This document shows positions 18,484 to 29,654 of a DNA stretch of 64,000 bases, piece after piece. The DNA lies in contig JAWZYU010000013.1 in assembly GCA_038380435.1 (NCBI GenBank), forward strand, positions 7,763,901 to 7,827,900. The letters are read 5' to 3'. A program made the translations under genes and the position numbers. This DNA comes from Ryuthela nishihirai (Eukaryota; Arthropoda; Arachnida; Araneae; Heptathelidae). The notes under the pieces are model-generated. The model did not search any database. It saw only the letters and a program-made list of their open reading frames with translations, and had not been told where the DNA came from. The stretch's first letter is position 1. Every line of letters begins with the position of its first letter.

Positions 18484-21400
18484 TTACAGCAAATCAATCA
18501 GTATGTCAAGCTGTGTATCTCCAAATCCATAAGGCACAGAACAGGTCTCTCCAGGTGGTAAATACCTTTTATCCAGGACAACACGGAATTTTTTTACAAG
18601 GGGTTTGTTGATCAGTGTCCCTTGAGCCTTGTTTCTTACCACGTTAAAGGGAACATCAAAAGTCTCAGAAGTCTGTGTTTTGTCCAAAACCATAGCTTTC
18701 AAAAGTTCGAAGCTGTAGCGGTCTTTATTGACCCCTTTAAGTGTGAATCCTTTGGCTCTAAGAATTTGATCCCCGTTGGTTAACCTCAGGGCATAGGATT
18801 TGGGACCTGCCGACACATAGTCCGTAATATGGACATCAGGGCCATATTTCGATGTTATCTCCGAAACCCACGATCCAAGGAAGTCCCCTGTTTCAGGTGT
18901 ATAAGTGTCCTTAGGAGACGTGGAGAAGATGCAACTATCAGTGTCGCAATATAAAGCTCTATGACCCAGTTTAGAGAGCAGATTTTAGAGCTTCAGACGT
19001 GTGTGACTGGTAACCATGGCACCAAAAATTACATTCCCCTTGGTATTTTCAGGGCAAGCTTCCGGAGTAGGCTTGTAAGTCACAAGCACAGACTCATCAT
19101 TGATGGGGCTGACGTCCATCACTAGACTGCAGAGTCGGTTAACAGTCTCATGTATTCCAGGGGGCAGGTGACTAGTTGGGTCTTCGTCTTCTCCATCCCC
19201 TCCACTTGCTTACCCCACGACGAGTTGAGTGCTAATTTAGCGAGCGACCTCTGGAGGCTGTTCTTCAAAACTTCGGAGGGGTGGATCCGAACCCCCTCTG
19301 ATCTGTAGAAATTCTCGCAAAATTCCTCCTTTTCGGCCTCTGTCTTCACGTGAGGTGGAAATCCTGTATATCGCTGTTTGGCTGCCAAGAATGTGTTAAT
19401 GTATGATGTGTACAAGCCTCCTGATTTACTGCTGGGGTTGTATTGCATTCTGGCATTAAAATGCCAGACATCGTAAAATTTCACGAGGCGGTACCCGGCT
19501 CTCATTGCAGCGTAAATCTCGATGGTAGGCCAAGATGCTGTTAAGGACCTCTCGTTCTCGCTATGTGTACACACAGGGATTTCGCACTCTGCGTAGACAC
19601 GACAGAGCAGGAAGAGCAGTTTTCCTCGGGCTCTGTAGGGCAGAACAGGTATGAACAGATCAGAGGGGGGTAGCAGAGTTGCGTGAGCTATCCCAAAGTA
19701 GAAATCGATGTCGTGATGGAAGTCCTTGGTTATTCTGATGGGATGGCCTTTGCCGAACTCCGACTACTTGCACACATAAGGGAACAAGGAATTAATGTCG
19801 CAGTACTCTAATTGCACACCTTGATCGACCAATGAATATGTGGAGAACACTTCCGTATGTCTGCCATAAAGGAAATCACGGCTTCCTATCCTTCTGATGG
19901 GTTCTATGGATTTATAAATCTTTGCTAGAAGCGGAGTCGTTCTCAACATCTTGTCAAAATCGTGCTCCCAGAGAATTTCAAGTTTGTAGTCAGGTAACAG
20001 GATTTTGAGCTCATTAAGTCGATCCAGGGTTCTCGTGTAAATAACTCCATAGGGTTTTCTAGAGGTAGGCTGAATGGCATTGGGGCGGAAACATTTTTCG
20101 CAACCATGGAAAAAACAGCCACAAAATTCCCACAGAATCTTTTTTTCTTGGTTAATCCCATCAATTTTCTACGTGCCAATCTTGGCCTCTCCATCAGCAG
20201 AGCGCACAGTTCGAATCTCGATGTTTTCCTTGGTCGCTATGTAATCAAGCCAGGCTAGTGCTTTTAATGATTGCCTATCGTTACTAGCACTGTAACCTCG
20301 AGCAGGATAGACGCTGAGAACGTTTTCTTCCAGAAAATTGGTCCTGAATACCCTCAGACAGGCCCCCGCAATCGTCAGATCTTGAGCAAAGGGGTCGACA
20401 CCTGTGAGGTTTTTAAACTGTAGACAAAAACACTCGGCACCACGGCGCAGAACATCTACATCCGCTCTACAGTAATGGGATAACTCCATTTGAAAGTTCC
20501 ATGTTTTAGAACGCGCTACAACGTACCAATCTTCAAACATTGCTTGGGTTGAAGAATCCATGTCGCACACTCCTAAATATGTACGGTCAGGAACAGTTCC
20601 TACGTAATGGAGGTTCTCCACACAGGTGACCTTATGAGGAAAAAAACTTTTCATCCGGGTTAAAGGTTTTTGTGAAGCTACGATGTGGCGCCTGGATGAA
20701 GGATAAGGTATCTGTGAACCTTATTTTTAATCCTGTTAAAAAAATCCCCAAAAGTTTGCTGCCTTGAAATATAATCTCAGGTTTCAAGAACCTACTGTAT
20801 AAATCTTTTAAGATTGGAAAACCGTCGAAACCTTTCAGGTTATGAGCCATTACGGTGACGTTTTTAAAACGTTGAATACCAGGGGACCATTCGCTCAGTA
20901 ACCAATCCATGAATTCTTTTACACAAGTAAATGTGACAAATTTCCAATCATTGTCCTTGTGAAAGGTGGCTACGCACAAGATGGTTGCAAAACCCCATCA
21001 GGAAGCTGAACTGTTTCAATGTCGAAATATATATAGTCCATTTCGATATCGTCCTTCTTACAGGTTTTGACGTATTGAGGCTTTTCAGATTGGCAGTGAT
21101 GTTTTTTCATCGGGTCGAAAATATCAAGACATTTCACGCATCGATGTCTGGTCTAGCAGGTTTGAATCAGATGTGCCTTGTAGCATTCGGGCTCCCGCAG
21201 GTACATGTTGCAAGAGGGGCAGAGCAGAGGGTCTCCAAAATGAACGACGTCTGGGGATAAGCAGCGATTGCAGGTTCCTTTGCATGTGTGGGTGTGATTG
21301 AATGCTTTTAGACAGATAGGACAGAATTTATTTACGCCGAAAAAACCTGCAGGTTTCGTAATCACGTCATAATGTTCGTTTCCATAGAGAAGATAAATAT

Positions 21401-22457
21401 TATTGGGCACTTCCTGACCGGCAAAGATAGGCACAAAACCGTCCTCGGAGAAATAAACAATTACGCGATAGTTCTGTGCGAGGTGCTGTTGAAACAATTG
21501 GACTTCAGGAAAACCACAGGGACCCTCGGGAACGCCGGCTTCAAGATGAAGTTGCCGTGCTTCTGTCGTCTGAAGCTGGTTACACGAACGTCTCACCCCA
21601 TCATACCTGTTAGGCAGACCTCTGTTTTTCAAGGACAGCTTCCTGGCAACCACGAGAGCTCTTGCCAGACAGATGGAATCAGAGTTCACGATTCTTACTA
21701 CAGCTCTCTTGTTTTTGATAAAAGACTGGACGTCCGCAAGCGAACGTGTCAGGGGGGCTGAATGTCCACTGCCTTGGCGGTCTAGGTTGGCACACACGAA
21801 ATCGAATTCCAATTCACTGTGTGCACCAAGTCCTTCATTTGACTGAATTACTCTGTCGAGGGCAGTCATGAATCGCTCCGACGTTAAGTCGTTTCGCCTA
21901 ATGAGACTTAGATTTACGGCGTTTTTCAAGTCCGTTGATCTGAAGCATAGCCTAACGTGACTATATTCACTTTCGGGCACCACATCTTCAGGCATTTTTG
22001 CGTGCAGGGAGCGTAGCACTGATAGGAAATTGTGGGGCTCCACATCCTGCATACCCCCGAGACGAACGCTCTTTGAGATGAACTGCGTCTTAAATTTAGT
22101 TGAATTAAAGTTCCTCACGTTAGTAATGCTGTAATGTGGGACATCAGAAAAACTCACACCCGAAGCAGAGAATGCAGATGTGATGTCATCAGAGCGCGAA
22201 GGACCTGGAACGGCTCCATCTAACGGATGCGCCGGGATGTAGGTGCGACTCGACCCGGCAGCAGTAGATGAGGCATGATGAGTGGTGCGCAGCATCTTTC
22301 CACCCTGCTGTAATGGATGCAGGCACACACACTTGGGTGAGGAGAGCACAGGTGATGATGGTCGCTTTGCGATGCCCTCCAGTCGATCTACACTGGCGAC
22401 CAGATCCTCAAATGCTTTGCTAGCATCACCGGTGAACATCTCGCTAATATTAGACAT
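18484..22457 (-). pseudogene. Protein-primed DNA polymerase B (Polinton PolB), multiply frameshifted
   Basis: The replicative polymerase of the Maverick, about 1300 codons on the minus strand from the ATG at 22457. The N-terminal domain reads to an in-frame TAG at 21153-21155. Exonuclease motif I (YFDIETVQL) is at about 21025-21055, motif II (MAHNLKGFDGFP) near 20820-20860 and motif III (YCRADVDVL) near 20450-20480. Polymerase motif A (YCDINSLFPYV) is near 19770-19800, motif B (LAKLALNSSWGK) near 19215-19245 and motif C (YCDTDS) near 18935-18955. All catalytic aspartates are still visible. Frame changes occur near 20990 (a GGGGTTTT run), 20640, 20180 and 19950, with further stops down to 19000. 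The C-terminal frame ends at 18484. Confidence 0.92.
21153..22457 (-). CDS. PolB N-terminal region with Cys/His zinc-binding cluster (open part)
   Basis: The longest uninterrupted piece of the polymerase gene, 434 residues from MSNISEMFTGD. Residues about 95-330 are the variable N-terminal domain of Polinton polymerases (FNSTKFKTQFISKS, LAQNYRVIVYF, NNIYLLYGNEHYDVI). The end is a Cys/His cluster: CPICLKAF, HTHTC, CNRC, CPSCNMYL and CYKAHL, consistent with two zinc-binding units just before the exonuclease domain. One TAG follows QTC; beyond it the same frame continues into exonuclease motif I, so a single base change separates the two parts. Confidence 0.85.
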   Translation of the reverse strand: MSNISEMFTGDASKAFEDLVASVDRLEGIAKRPSSPVLSSPKCVCLHPLQQGGKMLRTTHHASSTAAGSSRTYIPAHPLDGAVPGPSRSDDITSAFSASGVSFSDVPHYSITNVRNFNSTKFKTQFISKSVRLGGMQDVEPHNFLSVLRSLHAKMPEDVVPESEYSHVRLCFRSTDLKNAVNLSLIRRNDLTSERFMTALDRVIQSNEGLGAHSELEFDFVCANLDRQGSGHSAPLTRSLADVQSFIKNKRAVVRIVNSDSICLARALVVARKLSLKNRGLPNRYDGVRRSCNQLQTTEARQLHLEAGVPEGPCGFPEVQLFQQHLAQNYRVIVYFSEDGFVPIFAGQEVPNNIYLLYGNEHYDVITKPAGFFGVNKFCPICLKAFNHTHTCKGTCNRCLSPDVVHFGDPLLCPSCNMYLREPECYKAHLIQTC

Positions 22458-22527
22458 TTTCTCAAAGACAGAGTTTGAAAACGAGCAGCGAAAACTCTGA
22501 CTGGTTGGTTTTCAGATCAACAAGCAA

Positions 22528-22562
22528 TGAGTGACGCCACAAGCGGGGTGCGAGTTTATATA
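22528..22562 (-). promoter_or_regulatory. Probable polymerase-gene promoter
   Basis: On the minus strand TATATAAA (complement of 22555-22562) stands about 98 bases before the ATG, followed after 20 bases by an initiator-like TCACTC. Spacing fits an RNA polymerase II core promoter. Confidence 0.5.
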
Positions 22563-22565
22563 CGG

Positions 22566-23509
22566 TCAATCGCTATCTGATAAGCGACCTTTGATACATC
22601 TCTCGACACGTTCAAGGCTGACCTTCGCGAGACACGTTCGGGGGGTGAACACGTGAGCTAAAGCGTAATCCGAAATATTTCCTTTATCAGTAACAGATGT
22701 AATTAGCTGGCCACCCATCGGCATACACTCTTTGAAGGTGTAGCAATAAGAGCAGTCACTCGCTCAAGCGTGGATAATGCCTGTAGATATTAATCAGAAC
22801 AGATGCAAATACGGTGCTGTAGACAGCGTGTGGCGACATTCCTCTTGACCCCTCACCCCCGATAAGGAGAGAGCTGGACACGTGTGCTACCTTGCTTGTT
22901 GCTACACGCCTGACTCGATGGAGGTCGAATTCCAAAAGTACATCAGCCATTCCGAGTGTTGCCATTCCAAATTTTACTGGACTTGGAAAAATGAACGTGG
23001 ATGACGAGGGAGTTTGTGAAGTTTTAATAAAGGAGGGTTTTTAATGAGGAGGAACAGAGTTTTTGATAAGTGTTTAATTACTAAGGAATAAAAATTCGTA
23101 ATACAGGGAATATACAACTTTGGGGGTTGATTTTCTAAGTTTAGTGGACTTGTAAAGGATGGGAGTTTGTGATCGGTGAAGTTTTAATAGAGTGAACTTT
23201 TGATAAGGGGGTTTAAAAAAGGGAAATTTTAATGAGAGTTTAATTAATAAGGAATAAAAATGGGTAATACAGGGAATGTACAACTTTGTGAGTTGATTTT
23301 CTAAGTTTAGTGGACTTGTAAAGGATGGGAGATTGTGATCAGTGAAGTTTTAATAGAGTGAACTTTTGATAAGGGGGTTTAAAAAAGGGGAGGACAATTT
23401 TAATGAGTGTTTAATTAATAAGGAATAAATACAAGGAACATACAACTTTGGGAGTTGATTTTCTGTGAGTGACTGCTATCGAAAGTTTTGCAATTATTCT
23501 GAGGTTTGC
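22566..23509. other. Upstream region of PolB with direct repeats, no clear gene
   Basis: A minus-strand frame of 69 codons at 22756-22965 (MATLGMADVLLEFDL) begins at an ATG and is not recognised. From 23040 to 23480 the sequence is AT-rich with a duplicated block of about 170 bases (GTTTAGTGGACTTGTAAAGG near 23137 and 23305, followed by GAAGTTTTAATAGAGTGAAC in both). It shares GTGTTTAATTA(C/A)TAAGG units with the nested element. Confidence 0.55.
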
Positions 23510-24056
23510 ATCATCCCTTTCTGCACAATTATTCTGAGACCTGCAACAACCGATCGTTGCCACCCATGCAATTATTCTGAGACTTGCATCAGCCGAGGGA
23601 AGGAGGGGACCTTAAAATATAGGTAGGGCTTAAAATATAGGTAGGGTTTAAAATATAGGTCAACCAGGGGGTCTGTAAGAGGAGGGAGGGCTTAAAATAT
23701 AGGTCAACCAGGGGGGTCTGCAAGAGGAGGGGAGGGCTTAAAATATATGTGGGGCGACCGGGGGGGGGGTCCGAAAACGAGAAATTAGACTTAAAATAAG
23801 GTGTTTTGGGGAAAATAGTACTTCTCACTGTCAACAGATGGCGCCACTGAGGGGGAAATGGGGGCTTTTAATAAAGGGGAGAGGAGTCATTAATTATTAG
23901 AAGGGGGCGTGGCATGTTACGTAATGATTATATAATGATTACGTCACGAGGGGCCGGAAGTGGGCGTGGCCGTCGACAGCATAGGGGGAAGTGGGCGTGG
24001 CTTATGACGTCAGACCGGAAGTGGGCGGAGTCGGCCTATAGTGCGACCCTACTACT
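23510..24056 (-). repeat. Maverick right terminal inverted repeat
   Basis: Inverse of the left repeat. It ends CGCACCCTACTACT-like at the tip (CGACCCTACTACT). It includes TGACGTCA, several CTTCCGG/CGTGGCC boxes and three copies of CAATTATTCTGAG near 23491-23590. Confidence 0.85.
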
Positions 24057-24290
24057 AAGGTAGAAAAAAAAAAGTAGCCGTAGTTGTCCAGATCAGTAGG
24101 CCACACTAATCTGGCAGCCCTCCCCTTCTGTTCACTTCCACAAGAGAGTATCTCTTTTGAAAGGTACTAACGGTCAGCACCACGAGAAGGCGGGGTCGGA
24201 CATTAGGTGCTAGGCCTGGCCGGTTCTATGCATCATCACAGGGGATTAGTGCTTAGATCTCCTTTCAGTACTACCTAGCTACCATTTATA
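24057..24290 (-). mobile_element. LINE copy A, remaining 5' end beyond the Maverick
   Basis: Begins with the duplicated AAGGTA and continues GAAAAAAAAAAGTAGCCGTAGTTGTCC as in copy C at 44600-44830. This completes the 5' UTR of the LINE interrupted at 1238. The first six bases are the right target-site duplication. Confidence 0.9.
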
Positions 24291-24367
24291 GACCCAGACC
24301 TTCTACTATGGCATATAAACTGACAGGCTCCTGTCAGACCTCTGTGGCAAGCAGCTGCTTGAAAGGG
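24290..24367 (+). mobile_element. SINE-S tail fragment
   Basis: Carries CATATAAACTGACAGGCTCC and CTCTGTGGCAAGCAGCTGCTTGA, the 3' half of the second SINE family, without its tRNA head. Confidence 0.7.
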
Positions 24368-25635
24368 TTTTTATTTATTTTTATTTATTTTGGTATATAA
24401 AGGGTTAAATTGTAGTAGTGGAATTAAAAATCGAAGATTTTCTTTTTTAATCAAATGCTCAGTTGAAAGAGCATTAAAGTATCAAAGAAATCATTAACCA
24501 CCACTGCTGAAAAATGTCTTACAGTTACGCCATACCGGCAAATAATTTCTTGCCGGCAGCGCGTACCGGCCTACTTTCACCACCGGATATCCACCAAGAG
24601 AGAAAGAGCAATTTTCCTTTTGCTTTGCAAACACCGGAGAGTGTCTCTCGGAGGCGTATCGGGAATTAATCATACGATTTTCATCCCTTTCTTGAGATTC
24701 AAGGAGCACATCTCATCGCGAAGGATGATGAAGTAGAGGATCCGTGATTTCTTCGCTTGCGTCGGCAGCGAAGTGGTCCGTCGCGGCGTCGGTGCAACGC
24801 CCTCTGCTGATGAATGGACGGTGAGACAAAGAGGCCAGCGTCGAAGGATTGCGCAGAGACGAGAAGAAGAAGACGACCGCGAGACGATTTCCCAATTACC
24901 GGAGCCAGTGGCCGCAGCACGTGCGTCCGCGCGGATGGCCATAACAATGGAAGCGGCGTCCTGAGAGATGCGACGAGGCGATTGCGTGGGAAGAAAATAA
25001 ACGCCACCGAGGGGGGGAACGGGGAGGGAGGGGAGGCGCGCCGGCTAGCATCAATTGATCCCGATAGGCAAAGCAGAAGGGTCACGTGAGGGGATACAAG
25101 AGAGGAGCTATTGGCTCGGCCCGTCTGCCTCGAACGGGAGAACTGAAACAGAGAGATTCGCGGGAGGTAAATGAGATGCTCATTGCAAGCGATCCTGAGA
25201 CCTTATGGCGGGAAATGGGATCGAAACAAAAGTTGCAAAGACGGCCAAGCAAGGTTCGAACTGCGGACCTCGAAAGGACAAGAAATTTTGGCGACGAAGT
25301 CATAAATTTAAAAAGTTGCATTTACTACATCCCTCTGAGAAAAGTGGGTGCATTGTTACTGTCAGTGATAAATCTCTTGAAAAGCTACCACAGAATTTCA
25401 GATTTCCGTTGTATACAAATTATTTGCAAAAGTAGTTAATCCAATTCTCTCTGCACGATCTCCCAGTGCACCCTCCTGTCATTCCTGTCATGACGACACT
25501 TCACGCTGATGACATTGCTCGACTCTCTTCATTCGCTCACTTCGAGATATAAGCCATACGCTTGGAGCTCACAACATTAAATAAATATGTCAGATATCAA
25601 TTATCAGTTTTGCTTTTTCTACATTTAGTGATCTG
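24368..25635. other. Intergenic or intronic DNA with a CpG-rich stretch
   Basis: 24.70-25.25 kb is GC- and CpG-rich, with overlapping open frames on both strands (for example 24814-25089 + and 24699-25085 -). The residue mix is arginine/alanine-rich and mirrored on both strands, as expected from composition, so I call no gene. The rest is AT-rich and featureless. Confidence 0.4.
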
Positions 25636-25822
25636 TAACCCGTGGCCGAGTGGTTAGCGCGCTTGGCTACTGATCTAGGGGACCTGGGTTCGAGCCCCGG
25701 ATAAGGCATTGGACGTTTGTGTTGTTTTTCTGCTGAGGTCCTGCCATCCTCTCAGATCTTCCACTGTGGCATATAAACTGACAGGCTCCTGTCAGACCTC
25801 TGTGGCAAGCAGCTCTTTGAGG
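25636..25822 (+). mobile_element. SINE-S copy (second tRNA-derived SINE)
   Basis: The tRNA-like head CGTGGCCGAGTGGTTAGCGC (A box) and GACCTGGGTTCGAGCCCCGG (B box) is followed by TTTTTCTGCTGAGGTCCTGCC and the CTGACAGGCTCCTGTCAG hairpin tail. A minus-strand copy is at 31095-31280. Confidence 0.85.
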
Positions 25823-27599
25823 GGATATTTTTTTTTTCCAACGATATGAATTAAAGTTATCTAAGTATTTCAAAAATGTTAAGTAAAATATTTCATTAGT
25901 AATCCAAGCAAATGAGTTTTCCAATTATCACTTTATTGTTGCCAATCGAAACTTGGTAACCTTCACATTCCACGCCAAAATTTCAAATTTCTAGTATAAA
26001 TGCATCGTTTACAATATTCGTTTAAAATTTTAGAATTTTCAAAAATTTCCACTGTTAGAGGGCGTAATTATAGTTTTCGGAAGTTTTCAAAACTGTGAAT
26101 CATAATGCATCTAACTCAAAAGAAGATTATTCGCATTATTCTAAAAGAAAGATTAATTCGCATCTAACTCAAAAGGAATATTTTCATTTTTCCTTAAAAA
26201 CAAACAATTATCTCCTAAAACTAAATAGGTGTCCCCACCCACTCTGGGTTTAAGGGATCAATTCCATGTTGGAATGGAAATTTCGTGACCTTCACATTCC
26301 ACCAGAAAAATTTCAGATTTGTAGCCTAAATACATAATTTGCAATATTCGTTTGAAATTAAAATATTTTCCACTTTTCACACCGTTAGAGGGCAAATAGT
26401 TCATCTGAATCGGCTGCACAGAGATTCGGAAAGTGCATATCGTAATATTTCATCGATTCCTATCCAACACAAAAAGAACTTTTTTTATCCCTTTAAACAA
26501 AAAAGTTCGATGTCTACAGACGGACAGACAGACGAAAAAGCAAAACTATTATCTGTTTGTTTTTTTGAAAACGAAATAAAAATAAACGCTGTGGTGGAAA
26601 CATTATTCTGGCAATGGATGAAAAGTATTTGCACAATTGATTAGTTTAAATATCAAAAAATCTCGTAACGCAGTTCAACTCGAAAGGCATTTCTTTGAGG
26701 CCTTAAGCTGTAGCTTAGTTAATTAAGTCCCTCCTTCCGTGGGATTAAAAATGAGAGGGGGCGAGGGCAGTGAGGGATTTGAAATATCGAATGTTGTTGG
26801 GCATATACGAGGCTTAGCTGTAATAAAAAAAGAAAACGTTAAAGATGAAAGAGATGTTTTTCATTGACCTGAATATAAACAGAAAGAAAATATTTTTATT
26901 TAATTGCATAAATATAGTTTGCATTTAGGAAATACTATTAATATATTAATTGCATAAATATAGTTTGCATAAAGGAAATACTATTCATGAAAATGACTGC
27001 AATAAAACTGAAAGAGTACATAAGATGAAATATTTGGGTTTGTGTATTTATAATAGTTTTGGATGGAAACACATCTACAAATATTTGCGAGAATTTAAGG
27101 AAGGCTACAATAAATTTTATTATTATGAATTTTTAACAGGAAATCCGTTGAGCGTGAGTTCAAAAGAATGTTGAGCAATAAAAATTAAAAAAGAATTAAT
27201 TTAATTACATAGGCAATCATATATCGCAAACGAACAACAATATAATCTAAGCAGAAATTTGTCTGCTCTCGGCAGCGAAGTGAAACCATCAAGAGAAAGC
27301 TTCACAATTCCTGACTACATTTCAAATAGTTGGATCACAATTCTTACAAACGCTATCCAGAGCATAAAGGGAATCTTTATACAATATTCATCAAGCGACA
27401 CAATTACCTTTGTGAATGAACTTATAAGTTGCCAAGTTTCATCTTACCAAATCTTTTTTATTCATTCAGATGAAAACATTCATTGATGATGTTCACCAGA
27501 CGTTACACGATGAACTCTTCTATGAAAAAATTAAAGCCAACCAGCCACTTACTTGATTTGCATATTGCCTCTTCGGTTTGATCGTGAAGTATCTTGAGT
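25823..27599. other. AT-rich DNA with a dispersed direct repeat, no gene
   Basis: Two diverged copies of a unit of about 130 bases (ACCTTCACATTCCA...CAATATTCGTTT...GTTAGAGGGC) lie at about 25958-26072 and 26288-26393. A shorter duplication of about 44 bases (AATTGCATAAATATAGTTTG) is at 26900-26990. The 27259-27486 + frame is an unrecognised open stretch. Confidence 0.5.
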
Positions 27600-27976
27600 T
27601 GGGTTGTTTTGCCTATGAGAGGCAATGGGCTAAATGGCCAGGTCACAAGGACCCCGAGGGCTCAGGGAAGCTTGGGGGAGGGGACCAACTGGAACAGCTG
27701 TTGGGAGGCAGATGGTAGCCTCCCGTCAAGGCCATTCAGCGTGTTCTTTAACTTGCACAGGGTATGGCTCTCCCGCACATAGGGTCACGGCTTAATGTCC
27801 CATCCAACGGACATCGGCCTTTCCAAGCCCATCGACATCCCCTGCTGACCGTGGGCAGGGCATGGAGTTTTTCCTCAGATAAATCTCAACGCTGACCCAG
27901 CTAGGACTCGAATCTGGAAACTGCAGATTACGAACCTGGCGCCCTACCAACTGAGCTCCCCCCCCCCGCCCCAGTT
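27600..27976 (-). mobile_element. SINE-T copy 2
   Basis: Flanked by TCTTGAGT at 27592-27599 and 27977-27984. Same structure as copy 1, tRNA head at the right end. It abuts the Tc1-like element that starts at 28012. Confidence 0.88.
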
Positions 27977-28159
27977 TCTTGAGTAACCGTCACTAAGATT
28001 AACACAGAATATACACCGAAGAGCTAAAACATTATGACCAACGTGTCTTTATGCAAATCGAAGCAACTGCAAGTAAACGGCGGCACATGTGGTCATGAAA
28101 CGGTATAAATAACACCTGATACTGAGCTCTGTTAATCACTGTTATTCTTGTTATTCAGA

Positions 28160-29045
28160 TAGGAAAGGCAGCGGACTTAAGCGAGTTTGACAAAGGCCAA
28201 ATTATAATGGCCAGACGACTGCATCAGAGTATTCCGAGATGGCAAGGCTTGTGGGGTGGGGCATGGTCAGCCGTGGTTAGTACCTTCAAAAAGTGATCCG
28301 AGGTAGGAAACACCACAAACCGCCGGCAAGATGTGGGGCAACCATGGCTCATCGATGTTAGAGGTAAGCGAAGGCTATCCCATATGGTATGAGCCAACAG
28401 AAGGGCTACTGGGGTGCAACTCGCACGTAATTGGAATGCTAGTGACGGGAGGAATGTGTCACCCACATAGAGTGCATTGAACCCTATTGAAAATGGGGCC
28501 GTGTATTCGCAGACCACACCGAGTGCCCATGCTAACCTCGGTTCACCGTTGAAAGTGCCTACAATGGTCAAGCAAACATCAAAACTTGACCTTGAATGAT
28601 TGGAAGGTCATTTGGTCTGATGAATCTCATTTTCTGTTGACCATGTGGACAGCCGGGTATGTGTGCGTCGTTTACCTGGGGAAGTGTTGGCACCAGGATT
28701 GCACCATGGAGCAAAAACAATCTGGTGGAAGAAGTGTAATGCTTTGGACAACGTTCTGCTGGGAAACCCTGGATCAAGTCATTCATGTGCAGGAAACTAT
28801 GACATATACCACCTACCTAAACATCACTGCAGACCAGCTATATCCTTTCATGGCAACGGTATACCCCTCTAGTAATGCCTTCTTCCAGCAGGATAATCCA
28901 CCATGCCACACTGCCCAGATTGTTTGAGAATGGTTTGTAGAATTTGAGAGAGACTTCCAGGTATTGCCTTGGTCTCCAAATTCCCCAGACTTCAATCCAA
29001 TCGAGCATCTGTGGCTTGTGTTGGAATAGCATATCCGATGATGCG
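28160..29045 (+). pseudogene. Tc1-like transposase, decayed
   Basis: The N-terminal helix-turn-helix is recognisable near 28170-28260 (DLSEFDKGQIIMARRLHQS). The catalytic part is clear from 28586: VIWSDESHF with the first catalytic Asp, SVMLWTTFCWETLD, FFQQDNPPCHTA with the second Asp, and WSPNSPDFNPIEHLW with the closing acidic residue. A TGA at 28925-28927 and a TAG at 29028-29030 interrupt the frame, and the middle is frameshifted. The enzyme would cut and paste the element; this copy is dead. Confidence 0.85.
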
Positions 29046-29070
29046 GCTGCTCAACCATGTAACTTACAAG

Positions 29071-29478
29071 GTTGTTGCGTTGTTTTTCCTCTGAGCAGCA
29101 CTTTTTTGCACACCATGGGCTAAATGGCCAGGTCACATGGACCCCGAAGGCTCAGAGAAGGTTGTGGGAGGGGACCCACTGGAACAGCTGTTGGGAGACA
29201 GATGGTAGCCTCTCGTCAAGGCCATCCATCGTGTTCTTTAACGTGCACAGGGTATGACTCTCCCACACATGGAGCCATGGCTTAACGTCCCATCCGACGG
29301 ACGGCGGCCTTTCCAAGCCCATCGGTGTCCCCTACTGACCGTGGGCAGGGCGGGGAATTTTTGGGAGATAAATTTCAACGCTGACCCAGCTTGTAGTTCC
29401 CAGGTTCGAGCTGGGACTCGAACCTGGGAACTACAGATTACGAACCTGGTGCGCTACCGACTGAGCCACCCCCGCCCC
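29071..29478 (-). mobile_element. SINE-T copy 3, inside the Tc1-like element
   Basis: A perfect 12-bp duplication GTAACTTACAAG flanks it (29059-29070 and 29479-29490), so it inserted after the Tc1-like element. It carries a small internal duplication around the B box (GTTCCCAGGTTCGAGCTGGGA near 29396-29420). Confidence 0.93.
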
Positions 29479-29654
29479 GTAACTTACAAGAGTAAAAGAA
29501 TCTGCTGGTAAGGTGTTGGTACCAGATACCACAAGACACCTTTAGAAATCTTGTAGTGTCCATGCCTCGCCGGGTAAGAGTTGTTTTGGTGGCACGTGGA
29601 GGACCAACATCATATTAGGCAGGTGGTCATAATGTTTTTGCTCTTCGGTATATA

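Larger units (their letters stand above)
1245..24056 (+). mobile_element. Maverick/Polinton element (degenerate), 22.8 kb including a nested element
   Basis: A self-synthesising, virus-like DNA transposon bounded by inverted repeats that begin AGTAGTAGGG and flanked by a 6-bp duplication. It contains the diagnostic Polinton set: retroviral-type integrase, protein-primed DNA polymerase B, adenain-type protease, FtsK/A32-like packaging ATPase and jelly-roll capsid proteins. Structural genes run on the + strand from 2.1 to 17.6 kb and polymerase on the minus strand from 22.5 to 18.5 kb, so the two units converge near 17.7-18.4 kb. Without the 8.6-kb nested element and one SINE the ancestral copy was about 13.8 kb. 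Nearly every core gene has a frameshift or stop, so it cannot be autonomous. Its two inverted repeats are visibly more diverged than those of the nested element. Confidence 0.95.
28012..29652 (+). mobile_element. Tc1/mariner-like DNA transposon, degenerate
   Basis: Terminal inverted repeats TACACCGAAGAGCTAAAACA and, inverted at the right end, TATACCGAAGAGCAAAAACA. Both are flanked by the TA duplication (28010-28011 and 29653-29654). It contains a decayed transposase and a SINE-T. Confidence 0.88.

Noticed and set aside
23589..23834. Proline/tyrosine-rich frame in the right terminal repeat (also 1742-1939)
   Set aside because: A by-product of the repeated TTAAAATATAGGTCAACC blocks of the terminal repeats.
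24699..25439. Overlapping Arg/Ala-rich frames on both strands
   Set aside because: Typical of CpG-rich non-coding DNA; both strands are equally open and no domain or splice structure is convincing.
25636..25710. Possible tRNA gene
   Set aside because: A and B boxes are present, but the sequence continues into a SINE tail also found at 24290 and 31095, so it is a SINE head.
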